Numbered from the stretch's first letter, positions 7,986 through 17,008 are shown. The stretch is 64,000 nucleotides of DNA from Terriglobia bacterium (GCA_020072965.1 JAIQFY010000031.1:44571-108570), one strand, 5' to 3'. Program-made: numbers and translations. Notes: a model not told the origin generated them from the sequence alone.

Positions 7986-9317
7986 TCACTTGTTTCTTTT
8001 CACCACTCGCAGCAGCCAGAGAATACTCTTCATTCTGAGACTGACTTGGGTGTTCAACTCATCGATCTGCTGGCCCACCTGGACGTTCAAAGAAGGGGAC
8101 TTTTTCACGGAGAGAATCTGGGAAGGATATACGCTGCGATGTCCGGTCATAAGAAAGCTGATGACACAGGAGACCGCGGCGTAGGGGGCAATCTGGGGTC
8201 CGAAGAGTTCAACCGCCATGATGCTGGCAGCAATGGGGGTGTTCGCGGCGCCAGCCAGAAGACTCACGAGACCAATGGCTGAAAAGGTCGCCAGGTCGAG
8301 ACCGGCAATCCTGGCGTAGAGGCTCCCGGAAGTGGCGCCGACGAAAAAAATCGGCGTTACAATCCCGCCACTCCCCCCAAAGCTTAATGTCGTGGCAGTA
8401 AACACGCTTTTCACAAAAAATGCATACCACGAAACCGGTTGACCATTCAACGATGCCTCGATCGTGTCGAGGCCAAGCCCGAGATACTGCCGGGAGAAAG
8501 CGAGGGCAAGTAATAAAACGGCAGCTCCGCCCAGAAGGCCCTTGCGCGGCTTTGAAATGTTCAGAAGACCTGAAAGCCGTTCGACTGACCGCAGGATTTC
8601 AACCAGGACAAATGAACACATTCCGAAGCAGATGCCTGCCACAACCACCTTTAAGAAAAAGAGTTCACTAAAGACAGGCGTAAAGGCGATGGCGTGATGG
8701 AAGTACTTCACTCCAAGGGCGGAAGAAATCTGAAATGCGGTAATGCCGGAGATGAACGATGGGAGGAGAACGTCATACAGGAGACTGCCGACGAATAGGA
8801 CCTCGACCCCGAATATCGCGCCGGCAATGGGAGTCCCAAACACCGCCGCAAACCCGGCGCTGATTCCACAGATCACGAGCTTTTTTCTGTCCCGGTTGTT
8901 AAATCGGAAAAGATCGGCGAACAGTGAAGACAAGCCGGCGCCAATCTGGGCGCAGGGCCCTTCCTTCCCAGCGGAACCCCCCGCCGCCAGAGTAATAATC
9001 GTGGCAATCAGCTTGACGGGAACTACCGCCTTATCGATCCTTCCGGAACGTTTGTGTACCGCCTCAATCACTTTCTCGGTCCCGTGGCCTTCTGCCTCGG
9101 GGGCAAGTACTTTAACCAACAACGCGCTCAACCAGAACGCGATAGGCAAGGACAAAAAATAGTAGGGGTATTTCTTAGCAAAGGCGATGCTGAAATTGAG
9201 CGCAATCAGAAATCCAGAGGTCGAGAGACCGACGATGGAACCGATTACGGTGGCCAAGATGACCCATTTCAAGATGCTAATAAAGAGAATGCTCTGTTCC
9301 GCAAGTCTTTTGCGCAT
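7986..9317 (-). CDS. CLC-family chloride channel / H+-Cl- exchanger
   Basis: A 443-residue polytopic membrane protein of the CLC family. Family signatures are seen in order: an AGHGTEKVIEAVH segment in place of the first anion-binding motif, GGSAGKEGPCAQIGA (the GKxGP motif), and GGSGGIVTPIFFVGATSGSL (the GxFxP-type motif, here GIVTP). The G-K-E-G-P glutamate position is the gating glutamate of the family and is present. There are no C-terminal CBS domains. It probably exchanges or conducts chloride or another small anion such as fluoride across the inner membrane; ion selectivity is not determined. The ribosome-binding site is weak. It is transcribed towards, and convergent with, the ECF sigma gene. 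Confidence 0.85.
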   Translation of the reverse strand: MRKRLAEQSILFISILKWVILATVIGSIVGLSTSGFLIALNFSIAFAKKYPYYFLSLPIAFWLSALLVKVLAPEAEGHGTEKVIEAVHKRSGRIDKAVVPVKLIATIITLAAGGSAGKEGPCAQIGAGLSSLFADLFRFNNRDRKKLVICGISAGFAAVFGTPIAGAIFGVEVLFVGSLLYDVLLPSFISGITAFQISSALGVKYFHHAIAFTPVFSELFFLKVVVAGICFGMCSFVLVEILRSVERLSGLLNISKPRKGLLGGAAVLLLALAFSRQYLGLGLDTIEASLNGQPVSWYAFFVKSVFTATTLSFGGSGGIVTPIFFVGATSGSLYARIAGLDLATFSAIGLVSLLAGAANTPIAASIMAVELFGPQIAPYAAVSCVISFLMTGHRSVYPSQILSVKKSPSLNVQVGQQIDELNTQVSLRMKSILWLLRVVKRNK

Positions 9318-9382
9318 GTGCGTTTACCAATGAATCCCTTCCACCCCCATTCCCCTTGACTCGGTTCACTGCTGACGGTACG

Positions 9383-9405
9383 ATACCATTACCCCGTATA
9401 GGTAT
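9383..9405 (+). promoter_or_regulatory. Candidate CsoR operator
   Basis: ATACC at 9383-9387 and GGTAT at 9401-9405 form an inverted repeat with a C-rich centre (TACCCC), about 40 bp upstream of the CsoR-type gene. CsoR-family operators are G/C-tract palindromes in this position, so autoregulation is plausible. Inferred from position and symmetry only. Confidence 0.4.
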
Positions 9406-9444
9406 ACAACAGACCGTCGACCAATCGATGATCAGGAGAATTTC

Positions 9445-9735
9445 ATGCTGGACTCGAAGAAGCAGAAAGCCGTTGGCTTGCGGTTGCGGCGGATCGAAGG
9501 ACAGATTCGGGGCCTCGAACGAATGGTCACTGAAGGTCGACTCTGTGTCGATCTTCTCACTCAAATCGCTGCAGCGCAGGCCGCCCTGAAGGGCGTGGGG
9601 GACGAGATTCTCCAATATCATGTTCGACGGTGCGTCCCTGGATCCTTCTCAAAGCGCTTACGGGCCGTGGAGCGTGACCGCCTGACAGAACTCGGGACGA
9701 TTTTTGGCCAATATTTAAAGGGGCCGCGCAGGTGA
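9445..9735 (+). CDS. CsoR/RcnR-type metal-sensing repressor
   Basis: A 96-residue all-helical DNA-binding repressor of the CsoR/FrmR (DUF156) family. The hallmark RLRRIEGQIRGLERMV is at residues 12-28. The putative Cu(I) ligands Cys34 (GRLCVDLL), His59 and Cys63 (YHVRRC) follow the C-H-C pattern of copper sensors rather than the formaldehyde sensor pattern. It would leave DNA when Cu(I) or a similar metal binds. AGGAGAATTTC gives a strong ribosome-binding site. No copper ATPase or chaperone gene is adjacent; the next gene is the giant sigma-54 activator 301 bp downstream, so the only visible likely target is itself. Confidence 0.85.
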   Translation: MLDSKKQKAVGLRLRRIEGQIRGLERMVTEGRLCVDLLTQIAAAQAALKGVGDEILQYHVRRCVPGSFSKRLRAVERDRLTELGTIFGQYLKGPRR

Positions 9736-10036
9736 TGGTGACCCCGTGTAAGCGCAGCGCCCTTGCAGACTGTCTGGGGGGGATCTCCCGCGGGTGGCTA
9801 AAGGAACCAAACATAAAACCCTGAAAAAGCAGTGTCGCTTGTGGGATAATCGCATCCCTTCGCCAAATTTTTGGGAGGCGTGATCAGACCACTCCTCGGG
9901 AGTGAAGTCTGGGTTGAGGCCACCCGCATATAAGTAAGACAGCGTTATTGAGGCGCTGCCACAGTAACACCGTCTTACCGAGTCCGTCGGAGGCCGCACA
10001 ATCTTCATTTGGCTGGGTGCGAGGAGCTCAGGGTTT
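9736..10036. other. Intergenic stretch upstream of the sigma-54 activator
   Basis: No gene is supported. This 301-bp stretch presumably carries the promoter of the 1862-residue regulator, but no convincing -35/-10 or -24/-12 pair stood out, and none of the CCACGA-TCGTGG palindromes seen downstream of that gene occurs here. Confidence 0.4.
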
Positions 10037-13000
10037 ATGACGGTTTGTGGTATCGAGGTCGTTGAAGAACTCTCATTTTTGGATCCGCACGCGCTGTACC
10101 GCGGACGCCGTGCCCCGGATCAAGGGACGGTCGTTGTCAAAACTCCGAAAGGCAATCCTCCGCATGTCGCCGCCGTTCAAATGCTGGAACGAGAAATTGG
10201 CATCCTGAGCGAACTCGATTTCCCCGGGATCCCTCGCATTTTGGAAATCGTGCGCGAGGGGGGAACGTGCTGCCTGGTGCTAGAGGATAAGGGCGGCTCT
10301 CCGCTGCCACGTCTCTTCGATTCGCTCAAGCACGATCCGGAATGCGTGCTCAAGCTCGGGATCAAACTGTCAACGATCCTGGCTGAATTGCATCGGCGCG
10401 ATATCCTCCATCGAAGCCTCACTTCGCCGGGTATCCTCGTCAATCCCTCGACCCAGGAGGTTGAGATTGGCGAATTCCTCTTTGCTTCACGACCCAACGG
10501 TGAGGTCACTGCTTCCCTCCCGGCCCACTTACCGGGCCGCATGCTGGCTTATATTTCACCCGAGCAAACGGGCCGAATGAACCGCGGGACCGACTATCGC
10601 ACCGATTTCTACTCCCTGGGAGTCGTCTTATATGAGTGCCTCACCGGGGCACTCCCCTTTTCTGCGGCTGATCCGCTCGAATTGATCCATGGGCATATCG
10701 CGAAGGTTCCGCTCCCGCCCTGCGAGGTTAACCCTGAAATTCCCCGGCCGCTGTCCGAAGTTGTCATGAAGCTGCTGGCCAAGACCGCCGAGGAACGCTA
10801 CCAAAGCGCGCTTGGACTGAGAGAAGATTTGAGTCATTGCTTGCATGAGTGGAACTCTCACCATTTCATCGCTCCATTCCCGCTCGGTCAGCATGATGTT
10901 TCGGACCGGTTCTTGATCTCTCAAAAGCTCTATGGCCGAGATCAAGAAGTCAAGGCCCTGCTGGATGCCTTTGACCGCACCTGCGACGGGCCCACCGCGT
11001 TGGTCCTGGTTTGCGGATATTCCGGAATTGGCAAGACCTCATTGATCCAGGAACTGTACAAACCGATTGTCCGGCAGAGAGGATACTTCATTACGGGCAA
11101 GTTCGACCAAATCGTTCGAAACATTCCCCATGGCGGGTTGATCCAGGCGTTTCGCGGGCTGATCCATCAACTCCTGACCGAAAGCGAAGAACGACTCTCG
11201 ATGTTCCGTTCGAGGCTCCAGGAAGCACTGGGAAACAATGGAGGGGTGATCTCCGAAGTCATCCCCGAGGTCGAATTGATTGTGGGCAAGCAGATGCTGG
11301 TGCCCTCCCTGGCTCCAACGGAAGCCTTAAACCGGTTTCAGATGGCATTCCAGAATTTTGTGGGGGCCCTCGCTCAGCCGGAGCATCCGCTGGTTGTCTT
11401 CCTGGACGACCTGCAGTGGGCCGATACCGCGACCTTGAGCCTTCTCCAGCCCTTCCTGACGGGCCCGGATATTCATCACCTTCTACTGATCGGTGCCTAT
11501 CGCGACAACGAAGTGGACGAAGGACATCCTCTCACCCGCACCTTGAACTCTCTTGGCCAGGCGGGCGCCCGACTCCACCGCGTCCTGTTGGGCCCATTAA
11601 ATATTGAAGATCTCATGTTCTTGATCCGCGATACCCTCCACGGAGATTTGGCTGAAGTCGCCTCTCTCTCCCGTCTAGTCCTGGAGAAGACCGGGGGAAA
11701 CCCATTCTTCGTTCTTCAGTTTCTGAAGATGCTCGAACAGGAGGGCTTCCTGAAGTTCGACCACGGTCTGAATCGATGGAATTACCAGCTGGAGGCCATC
11801 GCGAATGCCGGCATGACCGACAACGTCATCGACCTGATGACCCGAAAGATTCGAAAACTCACCCCCCGCTCCCAACAAGCCTTGACCTTGGCCTCATGCA
11901 TCGGAAACACGTTCGACGGGGAAACACTGGCGATCATCAGCGAGCAGGAACCCGAAATAGTGGCCGCAGATCTCCGTGAAGCGCGGGAGGAGGGATTGAT
12001 TCTTTCATCGGCGGACCCTTTCGAAGTCTCAGCGACTGACGGGCCTGAACGCCCCGCACCGGTGGCGCCCACCTTCACATTCCTCCATGATCGGGTGCAG
12101 CTCGCGGCCTACAGCCTGATTCCCGAGGAACGGAAGAGCCTCGTCCATCTAACGGTCGGGCGGCTGCTTCTAAATCGGGGAAATGCTTCCCTCGCCGAGG
12201 AAAGAATATTCGATGTGGTCCACCATCTCAACCTCGGCAGAAATCTCATCAGCGAGGCCGAGGAACGAGTGACTCTTGCCAAGCTCAATCTCGACGCGGG
12301 ACGAAAGGCCAAATCGTCGACCGCATATCAGGCGGCCCTCAACTATTTCAACCAGGGAATTGTCCTCTTGGAAGAGGGCTATTGGAGCTCGAATTATGAC
12401 TTGATGCTCGGGCTGCACCTGGAGAGGGCGGAAAGTGAATATCTTTGCGGAGACTTTGAGAGGTCTGAACAGCACTTTGAGCAACTCTTAAAGCGGGCAG
12501 GCTCGCGGCTCGACAAAGCCCGGGTTCACAGCTTGAGAATCGTCCAGTACGAGAACATGTCGCGGTACCTGGAGGCTATTGCCAGTGGCCGGGAAGGGCT
12601 TGCGCTGTTTGAGGTCTTGTTTCCCGACCGGACCGAGGAGAAGGAGGCAGCGCTGGAAGCCGAGGTGGAGGCCATTCAGAAACTCCTGGGAGCGAGGACC
12701 CTCGACTCCCTTATCGATCTGCCGGCCATGACCGATCCCGAAATCCGCATGGTCATGAAGATCCTCACCGCGCTTTGGCCATCGGCTTATCTGGTCGGGG
12801 ACCAACTCCTCACACGCCTGATTTCCGCTACCATGGTACGGCTTTCGCTGGTTTATGGAAACACCGAGGACTCCGCCTACGGATACGTGACTCATGCCAT
12901 CACAGTGGGCCCGGTCCGGGGAGACTATAAGTCCGGCTATGAATTCGGACGGCTGGCATTAAGTGTGAATGAACGCTTCAATGATCCCAGGCTGAGAGCC

Positions 13001-15625
13001 AAGATTCACCAACAGTTCCAGGCCCACGTGAACATCTGGCGCCGGCCCATGGAGACCTGCCTGCCGCATTCACAAGAAGCCTGCCGGAGTGGCTTTGAGA
13101 CAGGCGATTTCACCTATGCGAACTATGCGGTTTTTTCCGAGAGTTGGCATGCCCTGTTGATCAGCCGCGATCTGGGCCGCTTCGTCCGCGATTATTCGTC
13201 GAATCTTGCCTTGATCAACAAGCTGAAGATGACCAGCTTTGTCGATGCCCAAAAGATCATCCTGAATTGGGCGCGGGCCCTCCAGGGGCTGACCCGGGAC
13301 ATGTTCTCGCTCTCTGATGAGACGTTCAGCGAAGAGAATTACCTCCGGACTTATGAATCCAATCCCTTCTTTATGACCTTTTATCACCTGGCGAAGCTCC
13401 ACTTGTATTTCAACCTTGAGGAATACGGGAAGGCCATGGAGGCGGCCTCCGCCTTGCAGCGCGTGGCGCATTCCCTGGGTGGAACCATCTGGCCTCCCGT
13501 CATGGACTTCTGGATTGGTCTGACCCTGGCTTCATCTTACTCACTTCCTGATGGGATAGATCGGGGTCGTTCCTGGGACCAACTTCTCAAGCCGCAGGAA
13601 TCCCTGAGAATCCTGGCCGAAAACAGTCCTGAAAATTTTCGCTGCTTTTGGTTGCTGCTGACAGCGGAGATCGAACGCCTCCGGGGACACGCTTCGGAGG
13701 CGATGGAATCCTACGAAAAGTCCATTCAATACGCCCGGGAGGTGGAAAGTCTTCAAAACAGGGCCCTGGGCAAAGAGCTACTCGCCAAGTTCCTGCTGGG
13801 CCGGGGACGCAAAGAGACCGCCGCGGCGCTTCTAGCCGAGGCGCGCGATTCTTATGCCGAATGGGGCGCCATGGGTAAAGTCAGATCAATGGAGCACAAG
13901 CACAGTGATCTGTTGGGCGAGAAAACCCCCGCCCGACGGCTTGATTTCGAGACTGCCGAGCCAACCTCATTGGACATCAATAGCGTTTTGAAAGCCTCGC
14001 GGGCGATCACCGTTGAAATCGAACTGGATGGTCTCCTCCGTAATCTGATGAAGATTGCCTTGGAAAATGCCGGTGCACGCCGGGGGATCTTCCTCAGAGA
14101 AGAGGAAGGGAGGCTTGTGATCGAAGCCGAGGGTGCGCTCGACCTTCAGGAAATACGCGTCCGGCAGTCCGTTCCCATGGAGCAATCTGCAACCCTGGCT
14201 CGTGCGGTCGTCCGGTATGTCCGGAAAACAGGCGAAAGCGTCGTCATTGATGATGCGACAGCCGATGAGCGATTCGCCAACGACCCCTACATCGTGTCGG
14301 TCCGGCCGAAGTCGGTTCTCTGCGTCCCGGTGGTGGATCAGGGAAGGCTCAGTGGAATTCTCTATCTCGAAAATGACCTGACAAGCGGCGCGTTCACTCC
14401 GGAGCGGATTGAGATGATGCGAATCCTTTCCTCCACTGCGGCCATCGCCCTGGAAAAGGCGAGACTCTACGAGGAAATGCGGCATGAGGTCGCCCGTCGA
14501 CGGCAGGCGGAGGACGAGTTACGTCTCGCCCTGGCGGAGGTTGAGGCGTTGAAGAACAGGCTCGAGGCCGAGAATGTTTATCTCCAGGAGGAAATCCGCC
14601 GGGAACACGACTTTGAAGAAATTGTCGGCAGCAGCCCTGCCCTCCTCGACCTACTTCGAAAATTAGAGCAGGTGGCCCCGACCACTTCCTCTGTGCTGAT
14701 TTGTGGAGAGACGGGGACTGGAAAGGAATTGATTGCGCGGGCGATCCACGACCGCAGCCTCCGCAAAGACCGCCCCCTGGTGAAAGTGAACTGCAGTGCC
14801 ATCTCCGCAGGCCTGGTCGAAAGTGAACTTTTCGGTCATGTGAAAGGGGCTTTTACAGGCGCACTCGAAAGACGAATCGGACGCTTTGAACTTGCCGACG
14901 GCGGTACCATCTTTCTTGACGAAGTTGGAGAATTGCCCCTGGAGACCCAGGTCAAACTTTTGCGAGTCCTGCAGGAGCATGAATTCGAGCCGGTTGGCAG
15001 CAGCCGGTCGATCCGTGTGGATGTGCGGGTTATTGCTGCCACAAACAGGGATCTCGAAGAGGCAATCGAGACCGGCAGATTTCGTTCCGACCTCTATTAT
15101 CGTCTCAACGTGTTTCCACTCAATGTCCCCCCACTGCGCAACCGGCAAACAGATATCTCCCAACTGGTGATGTTCTTTGTGTCCCGCTTTTCGAAAGAGT
15201 TCGGCAAAAGCGTCCGGTCAGTCGCCCAGGAGACAATGCACCGCTTAGTGCAGTATTCATGGCCAGGGAACATCCGGGAACTTCAAAACATCATCGAGCG
15301 GGCTGTTGTTCTTACGCAAGGGACGGTCCTGACCCTGGGTGAGGATTTACTTCCAATTTCCAGTTCGCGCGTTCAATCGGGCCTGTCAACAGAGGGCGGC
15401 GCTCCCTCAGGGTATGAGAGTTTGCCGATGGTCCCTGGTCCGAACGAGAACAACCTCACATTGGAAGAGATGGAACGTCATCATATTCTGGCCGTGCTTG
15501 AACGATCGGGCGGCGTTATTGAAGGAGCGAAAGGCGCCGCCAAGCTGCTTGATCTGCATCCCAACACCCTCCGAAGCCGCATGAAGAAACTCGGCATTCG
15601 ACGATCAACCCACGATATTTCGTAG
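10037..15625 (+). CDS. Giant sigma-54-dependent regulator: pseudokinase, AAA ATPase, GAF, sigma-54 AAA+, Fis HTH
   Basis: An 1862-residue multidomain regulator. Residues 1-270 are a Ser/Thr kinase fold that keeps Lys35 (TVVVK) and the SPEQTGRMNR segment but has HRS (125-127) for HRD, GIL for the NIL asparagine and EFL for DFG, so it is probably a pseudokinase. About 295-600 is an AAA_16-type ATPase (GYSGIGKTSL near 327; Walker B LVVFLDDLQWAD near 450). A long helical TPR-like region follows to about 1290. GAF lies at about 1310-1480, a coiled coil at 1480-1525, and the sigma-54 AAA+ domain at about 1525-1760 with GETGTGKE (near 1556) and an intact GAFTGA (near 1603). A Fis-type HTH ends it (from about 1814). 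It should activate sigma-54 promoters; palindromes and a -24/-12 site lie directly downstream. Confidence 0.9.
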   Translation: MTVCGIEVVEELSFLDPHALYRGRRAPDQGTVVVKTPKGNPPHVAAVQMLEREIGILSELDFPGIPRILEIVREGGTCCLVLEDKGGSPLPRLFDSLKHDPECVLKLGIKLSTILAELHRRDILHRSLTSPGILVNPSTQEVEIGEFLFASRPNGEVTASLPAHLPGRMLAYISPEQTGRMNRGTDYRTDFYSLGVVLYECLTGALPFSAADPLELIHGHIAKVPLPPCEVNPEIPRPLSEVVMKLLAKTAEERYQSALGLREDLSHCLHEWNSHHFIAPFPLGQHDVSDRFLISQKLYGRDQEVKALLDAFDRTCDGPTALVLVCGYSGIGKTSLIQELYKPIVRQRGYFITGKFDQIVRNIPHGGLIQAFRGLIHQLLTESEERLSMFRSRLQEALGNNGGVISEVIPEVELIVGKQMLVPSLAPTEALNRFQMAFQNFVGALAQPEHPLVVFLDDLQWADTATLSLLQPFLTGPDIHHLLLIGAYRDNEVDEGHPLTRTLNSLGQAGARLHRVLLGPLNIEDLMFLIRDTLHGDLAEVASLSRLVLEKTGGNPFFVLQFLKMLEQEGFLKFDHGLNRWNYQLEAIANAGMTDNVIDLMTRKIRKLTPRSQQALTLASCIGNTFDGETLAIISEQEPEIVAADLREAREEGLILSSADPFEVSATDGPERPAPVAPTFTFLHDRVQLAAYSLIPEERKSLVHLTVGRLLLNRGNASLAEERIFDVVHHLNLGRNLISEAEERVTLAKLNLDAGRKAKSSTAYQAALNYFNQGIVLLEEGYWSSNYDLMLGLHLERAESEYLCGDFERSEQHFEQLLKRAGSRLDKARVHSLRIVQYENMSRYLEAIASGREGLALFEVLFPDRTEEKEAALEAEVEAIQKLLGARTLDSLIDLPAMTDPEIRMVMKILTALWPSAYLVGDQLLTRLISATMVRLSLVYGNTEDSAYGYVTHAITVGPVRGDYKSGYEFGRLALSVNERFNDPRLRAKIHQQFQAHVNIWRRPMETCLPHSQEACRSGFETGDFTYANYAVFSESWHALLISRDLGRFVRDYSSNLALINKLKMTSFVDAQKIILNWARALQGLTRDMFSLSDETFSEENYLRTYESNPFFMTFYHLAKLHLYFNLEEYGKAMEAASALQRVAHSLGGTIWPPVMDFWIGLTLASSYSLPDGIDRGRSWDQLLKPQESLRILAENSPENFRCFWLLLTAEIERLRGHASEAMESYEKSIQYAREVESLQNRALGKELLAKFLLGRGRKETAAALLAEARDSYAEWGAMGKVRSMEHKHSDLLGEKTPARRLDFETAEPTSLDINSVLKASRAITVEIELDGLLRNLMKIALENAGARRGIFLREEEGRLVIEAEGALDLQEIRVRQSVPMEQSATLARAVVRYVRKTGESVVIDDATADERFANDPYIVSVRPKSVLCVPVVDQGRLSGILYLENDLTSGAFTPERIEMMRILSSTAAIALEKARLYEEMRHEVARRRQAEDELRLALAEVEALKNRLEAENVYLQEEIRREHDFEEIVGSSPALLDLLRKLEQVAPTTSSVLICGETGTGKELIARAIHDRSLRKDRPLVKVNCSAISAGLVESELFGHVKGAFTGALERRIGRFELADGGTIFLDEVGELPLETQVKLLRVLQEHEFEPVGSSRSIRVDVRVIAATNRDLEEAIETGRFRSDLYYRLNVFPLNVPPLRNRQTDISQLVMFFVSRFSKEFGKSVRSVAQETMHRLVQYSWPGNIRELQNIIERAVVLTQGTVLTLGEDLLPISSSRVQSGLSTEGGAPSGYESLPMVPGPNENNLTLEEMERHHILAVLERSGGVIEGAKGAAKLLDLHPNTLRSRMKKLGIRRSTHDIS
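15610..15625. promoter_or_regulatory. Candidate activator binding site, copy 1
   Basis: CCACGATATTTCGTAG overlaps the last codons and the TAG stop of the sigma-54 activator gene. It differs by one base from the palindrome at 15862-15877 and is likely bound by the Fis-type HTH of that regulator. Confidence 0.5.
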
Positions 15626-15841
15626 TCCACCGCTGCGGAATCCGAGGTACCCCCGTCTTCCCGACATTCCATGAAAAATCAAGAATCGCCCCCTCCATCT
15701 GCTCAGCCTGTTTAACTGATTTAATCACAATCACATGAATACTAGAAGAGAGGGAACGTGCGAGGAACTCAGCCCGCACGATTGAACCCGTTCAGCTTCC
15801 ATTGGTCATCGGGTTTCGGAAGTCGCCCTGTATTTTATCAT

Positions 15842-15857
15842 CCACGAATATCCGTTC
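15842..15857. promoter_or_regulatory. Candidate activator binding site, copy 2 (degenerate)
   Basis: CCACGAATATCCGTTC keeps the left half-site CCACGA and a weaker right half. It starts exactly 20 bp, about two helical turns, before the next copy, which suits cooperative binding. Confidence 0.4.
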
Positions 15858-15861
15858 CATC

Positions 15862-15877
15862 CCACGATATTTCGTGG
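15862..15877. promoter_or_regulatory. Candidate activator binding site, copy 3
   Basis: CCACGATATTTCGTGG is a 6-bp inverted repeat (CCACGA/TCGTGG) around four bases, centred about 120 bp upstream of the predicted start of the sigma-54 transcript, the usual distance for an enhancer-like site. Confidence 0.6.
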
Positions 15878-15964
15878 ATACTATATCCCAATAATTCCCC
15901 TTTGATTCACATTAGCTTGTTTAAAATAAACAACATAAAAAAATTCTAGCGCAGTGAAATTATT

Positions 15965-15981
15965 TTGGCCCCGGGCTTGCC
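15965..15981 (+). promoter_or_regulatory. Sigma-54 (-24/-12) promoter
   Basis: TTGGCCCCGGGCTTGCC fits the sigma-54 consensus: the invariant GG (15967-15968) and GC (15979-15980) are separated by exactly ten bases, and TTGGC and TTGC blocks are both present. Transcription would start near 15992 and read into the STAS gene at 16013. Confidence 0.7.
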
Positions 15982-16012
15982 ATAACAGAGGCTTGAGAAG
16001 GGAGTCATCAAG

Positions 16013-16279
16013 TTGCTCAAGATATCAATCGCCGATAAGACAGAGAAAGTCACAACTCTTCGCCTCGAGGGCAGAGTCATTGGTCCCTGGGTGACCGAGT
16101 TAAGAACAGCCTGTGAAGAAGCATTCTCACAGGGGCAGATCGTCAGCCTGGATGTAGCAGAGGTCACCTTTATGGATCGGGAAGCGGTCGCGCTGCTAAG
16201 GAAAATGAATGGGCATGTGATCACCCTGGTGAATTGTCCGCCGCTTCTGACTGAGCAACTCAAAGATGACAGAACTTGA
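16013..16279 (+). CDS. STAS-domain protein (anti-anti-sigma-like)
   Basis: An 88-residue single-domain STAS protein: strand LKISIADKTEKVTTLRLEGRVIG, helix PWVTELRTACEEAFSQG, strand QIVSLDVAEVTFMDREAVALLRKM. STAS proteins act by binding anti-sigma factors or as small signalling modules. The usual phosphorylated Ser after the D-x-S element is absent (MDREAV instead of the DSSG type), so SpoIIAA-like phosphorylation control is unlikely. The start is TTG at 16013 with GGGAG eight bases upstream; no ATG is in a better place. It lies directly behind a sigma-54 promoter and 168 bp before an ECF sigma gene, so it is probably the first product of the circuit controlled by the upstream activator. Confidence 0.8.
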   Translation: MLKISIADKTEKVTTLRLEGRVIGPWVTELRTACEEAFSQGQIVSLDVAEVTFMDREAVALLRKMNGHVITLVNCPPLLTEQLKDDRT

Positions 16280-16447
16280 CGGGCTGTAGAAGCCGCAATG
16301 GCTTCTGATCCCCAAGGGTCTCGTGGTACTCAGATCAGTAAATGCTCGCGATCAACTGATGGACTCCAACGGAAGAGGAAGTCATCAGACAAGCCCGAGG
16401 CAATCGCATGGTAAGTTCCGCCTCGCGTCCTGGCTAGGAGGAATTCA

Positions 16448-17008
16448 ATGTCAGCAGAAAAAATTGAAAACCTGGTCGCTCTGGGAAGTTTTGAAGCGAC
16501 GGCCCTGCCCCACATGAAAGACCTTTATCGGGCGGCGTCCTCCATTCTTCGAAACCAAACCGAGGCTGAAGATGTCGTTCAGGAGACGTTCCTTCAGGCA
16601 TGGAAGTCCTTTCATCGATTCGAGACTGGAACCAATTGCCGCGCATGGTTGTTTAAGATCATGTTCCATGTCATTGATCATCACCGCAGGAAGTGGTATC
16701 GCTTGAATTTGGTTAAGGATGAGGACATCAATCTCGAAGAGCTGCTGGTTTATGAACCGCCCGTTGCGGAGGATATTAGTGACGCCGACGTCCTGGCCGC
16801 GTTCAAGGAGATTCCTCAGCAGTATCGCGAGGTGGTTTTGTTGTCCGACGTCTACGAATTCAGCTACAAGGAAATTCAGGAGACCTTGGGAATTCCGGCG
16901 GGGACAGTGATGTCACGACTCAGTCGGGGAAGACAGATGCTGAGAAGTCAGCTGACAAAATTCACTCCGCCCTCATGCCCCCCCCTCAGCATGGCTCAAG
17001 CGTTGTGA
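16448..17008 (+). CDS. ECF-type sigma factor (RpoE/SigH-like)
   Basis: A 186-residue group-4 sigma factor. Region 2 is at about residues 20-90 (LYRAASSILRNQTEAEDVVQETFLQAWKSFHRFETGTNCRAWLFKIMFHVIDHHRR) and region 4 at about 115-170 (IPQQYREVVLLSDVYEFSYKEIQETLGIPAGTVMSRLSRGRQMLR). The GTNCRAWLFKI wording is typical of the SigH/SigR branch that often pairs with a redox zinc anti-sigma factor, but none is adjacent. AGGAGGAATTCA before the ATG is an excellent ribosome-binding site. It lies 168 bp after the STAS gene and may be in the same sigma-54-dependent transcript. A short tail (FTPPSCPPLSMAQAL) follows region 4. Confidence 0.88.
   Translation: MSAEKIENLVALGSFEATALPHMKDLYRAASSILRNQTEAEDVVQETFLQAWKSFHRFETGTNCRAWLFKIMFHVIDHHRRKWYRLNLVKDEDINLEELLVYEPPVAEDISDADVLAAFKEIPQQYREVVLLSDVYEFSYKEIQETLGIPAGTVMSRLSRGRQMLRSQLTKFTPPSCPPLSMAQAL

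Larger units (their letters stand above)
15626..16012 (+). other. Regulatory intergenic region
   Basis: A 387-bp leader between the sigma-54 activator and the STAS gene. It holds two tandem palindromes (15842-15877), an AT-rich, probably bendable stretch (about 15890-15955) and a -24/-12 promoter at 15965-15981. The order is that of an enhancer-dependent sigma-54 promoter. Confidence 0.65.
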
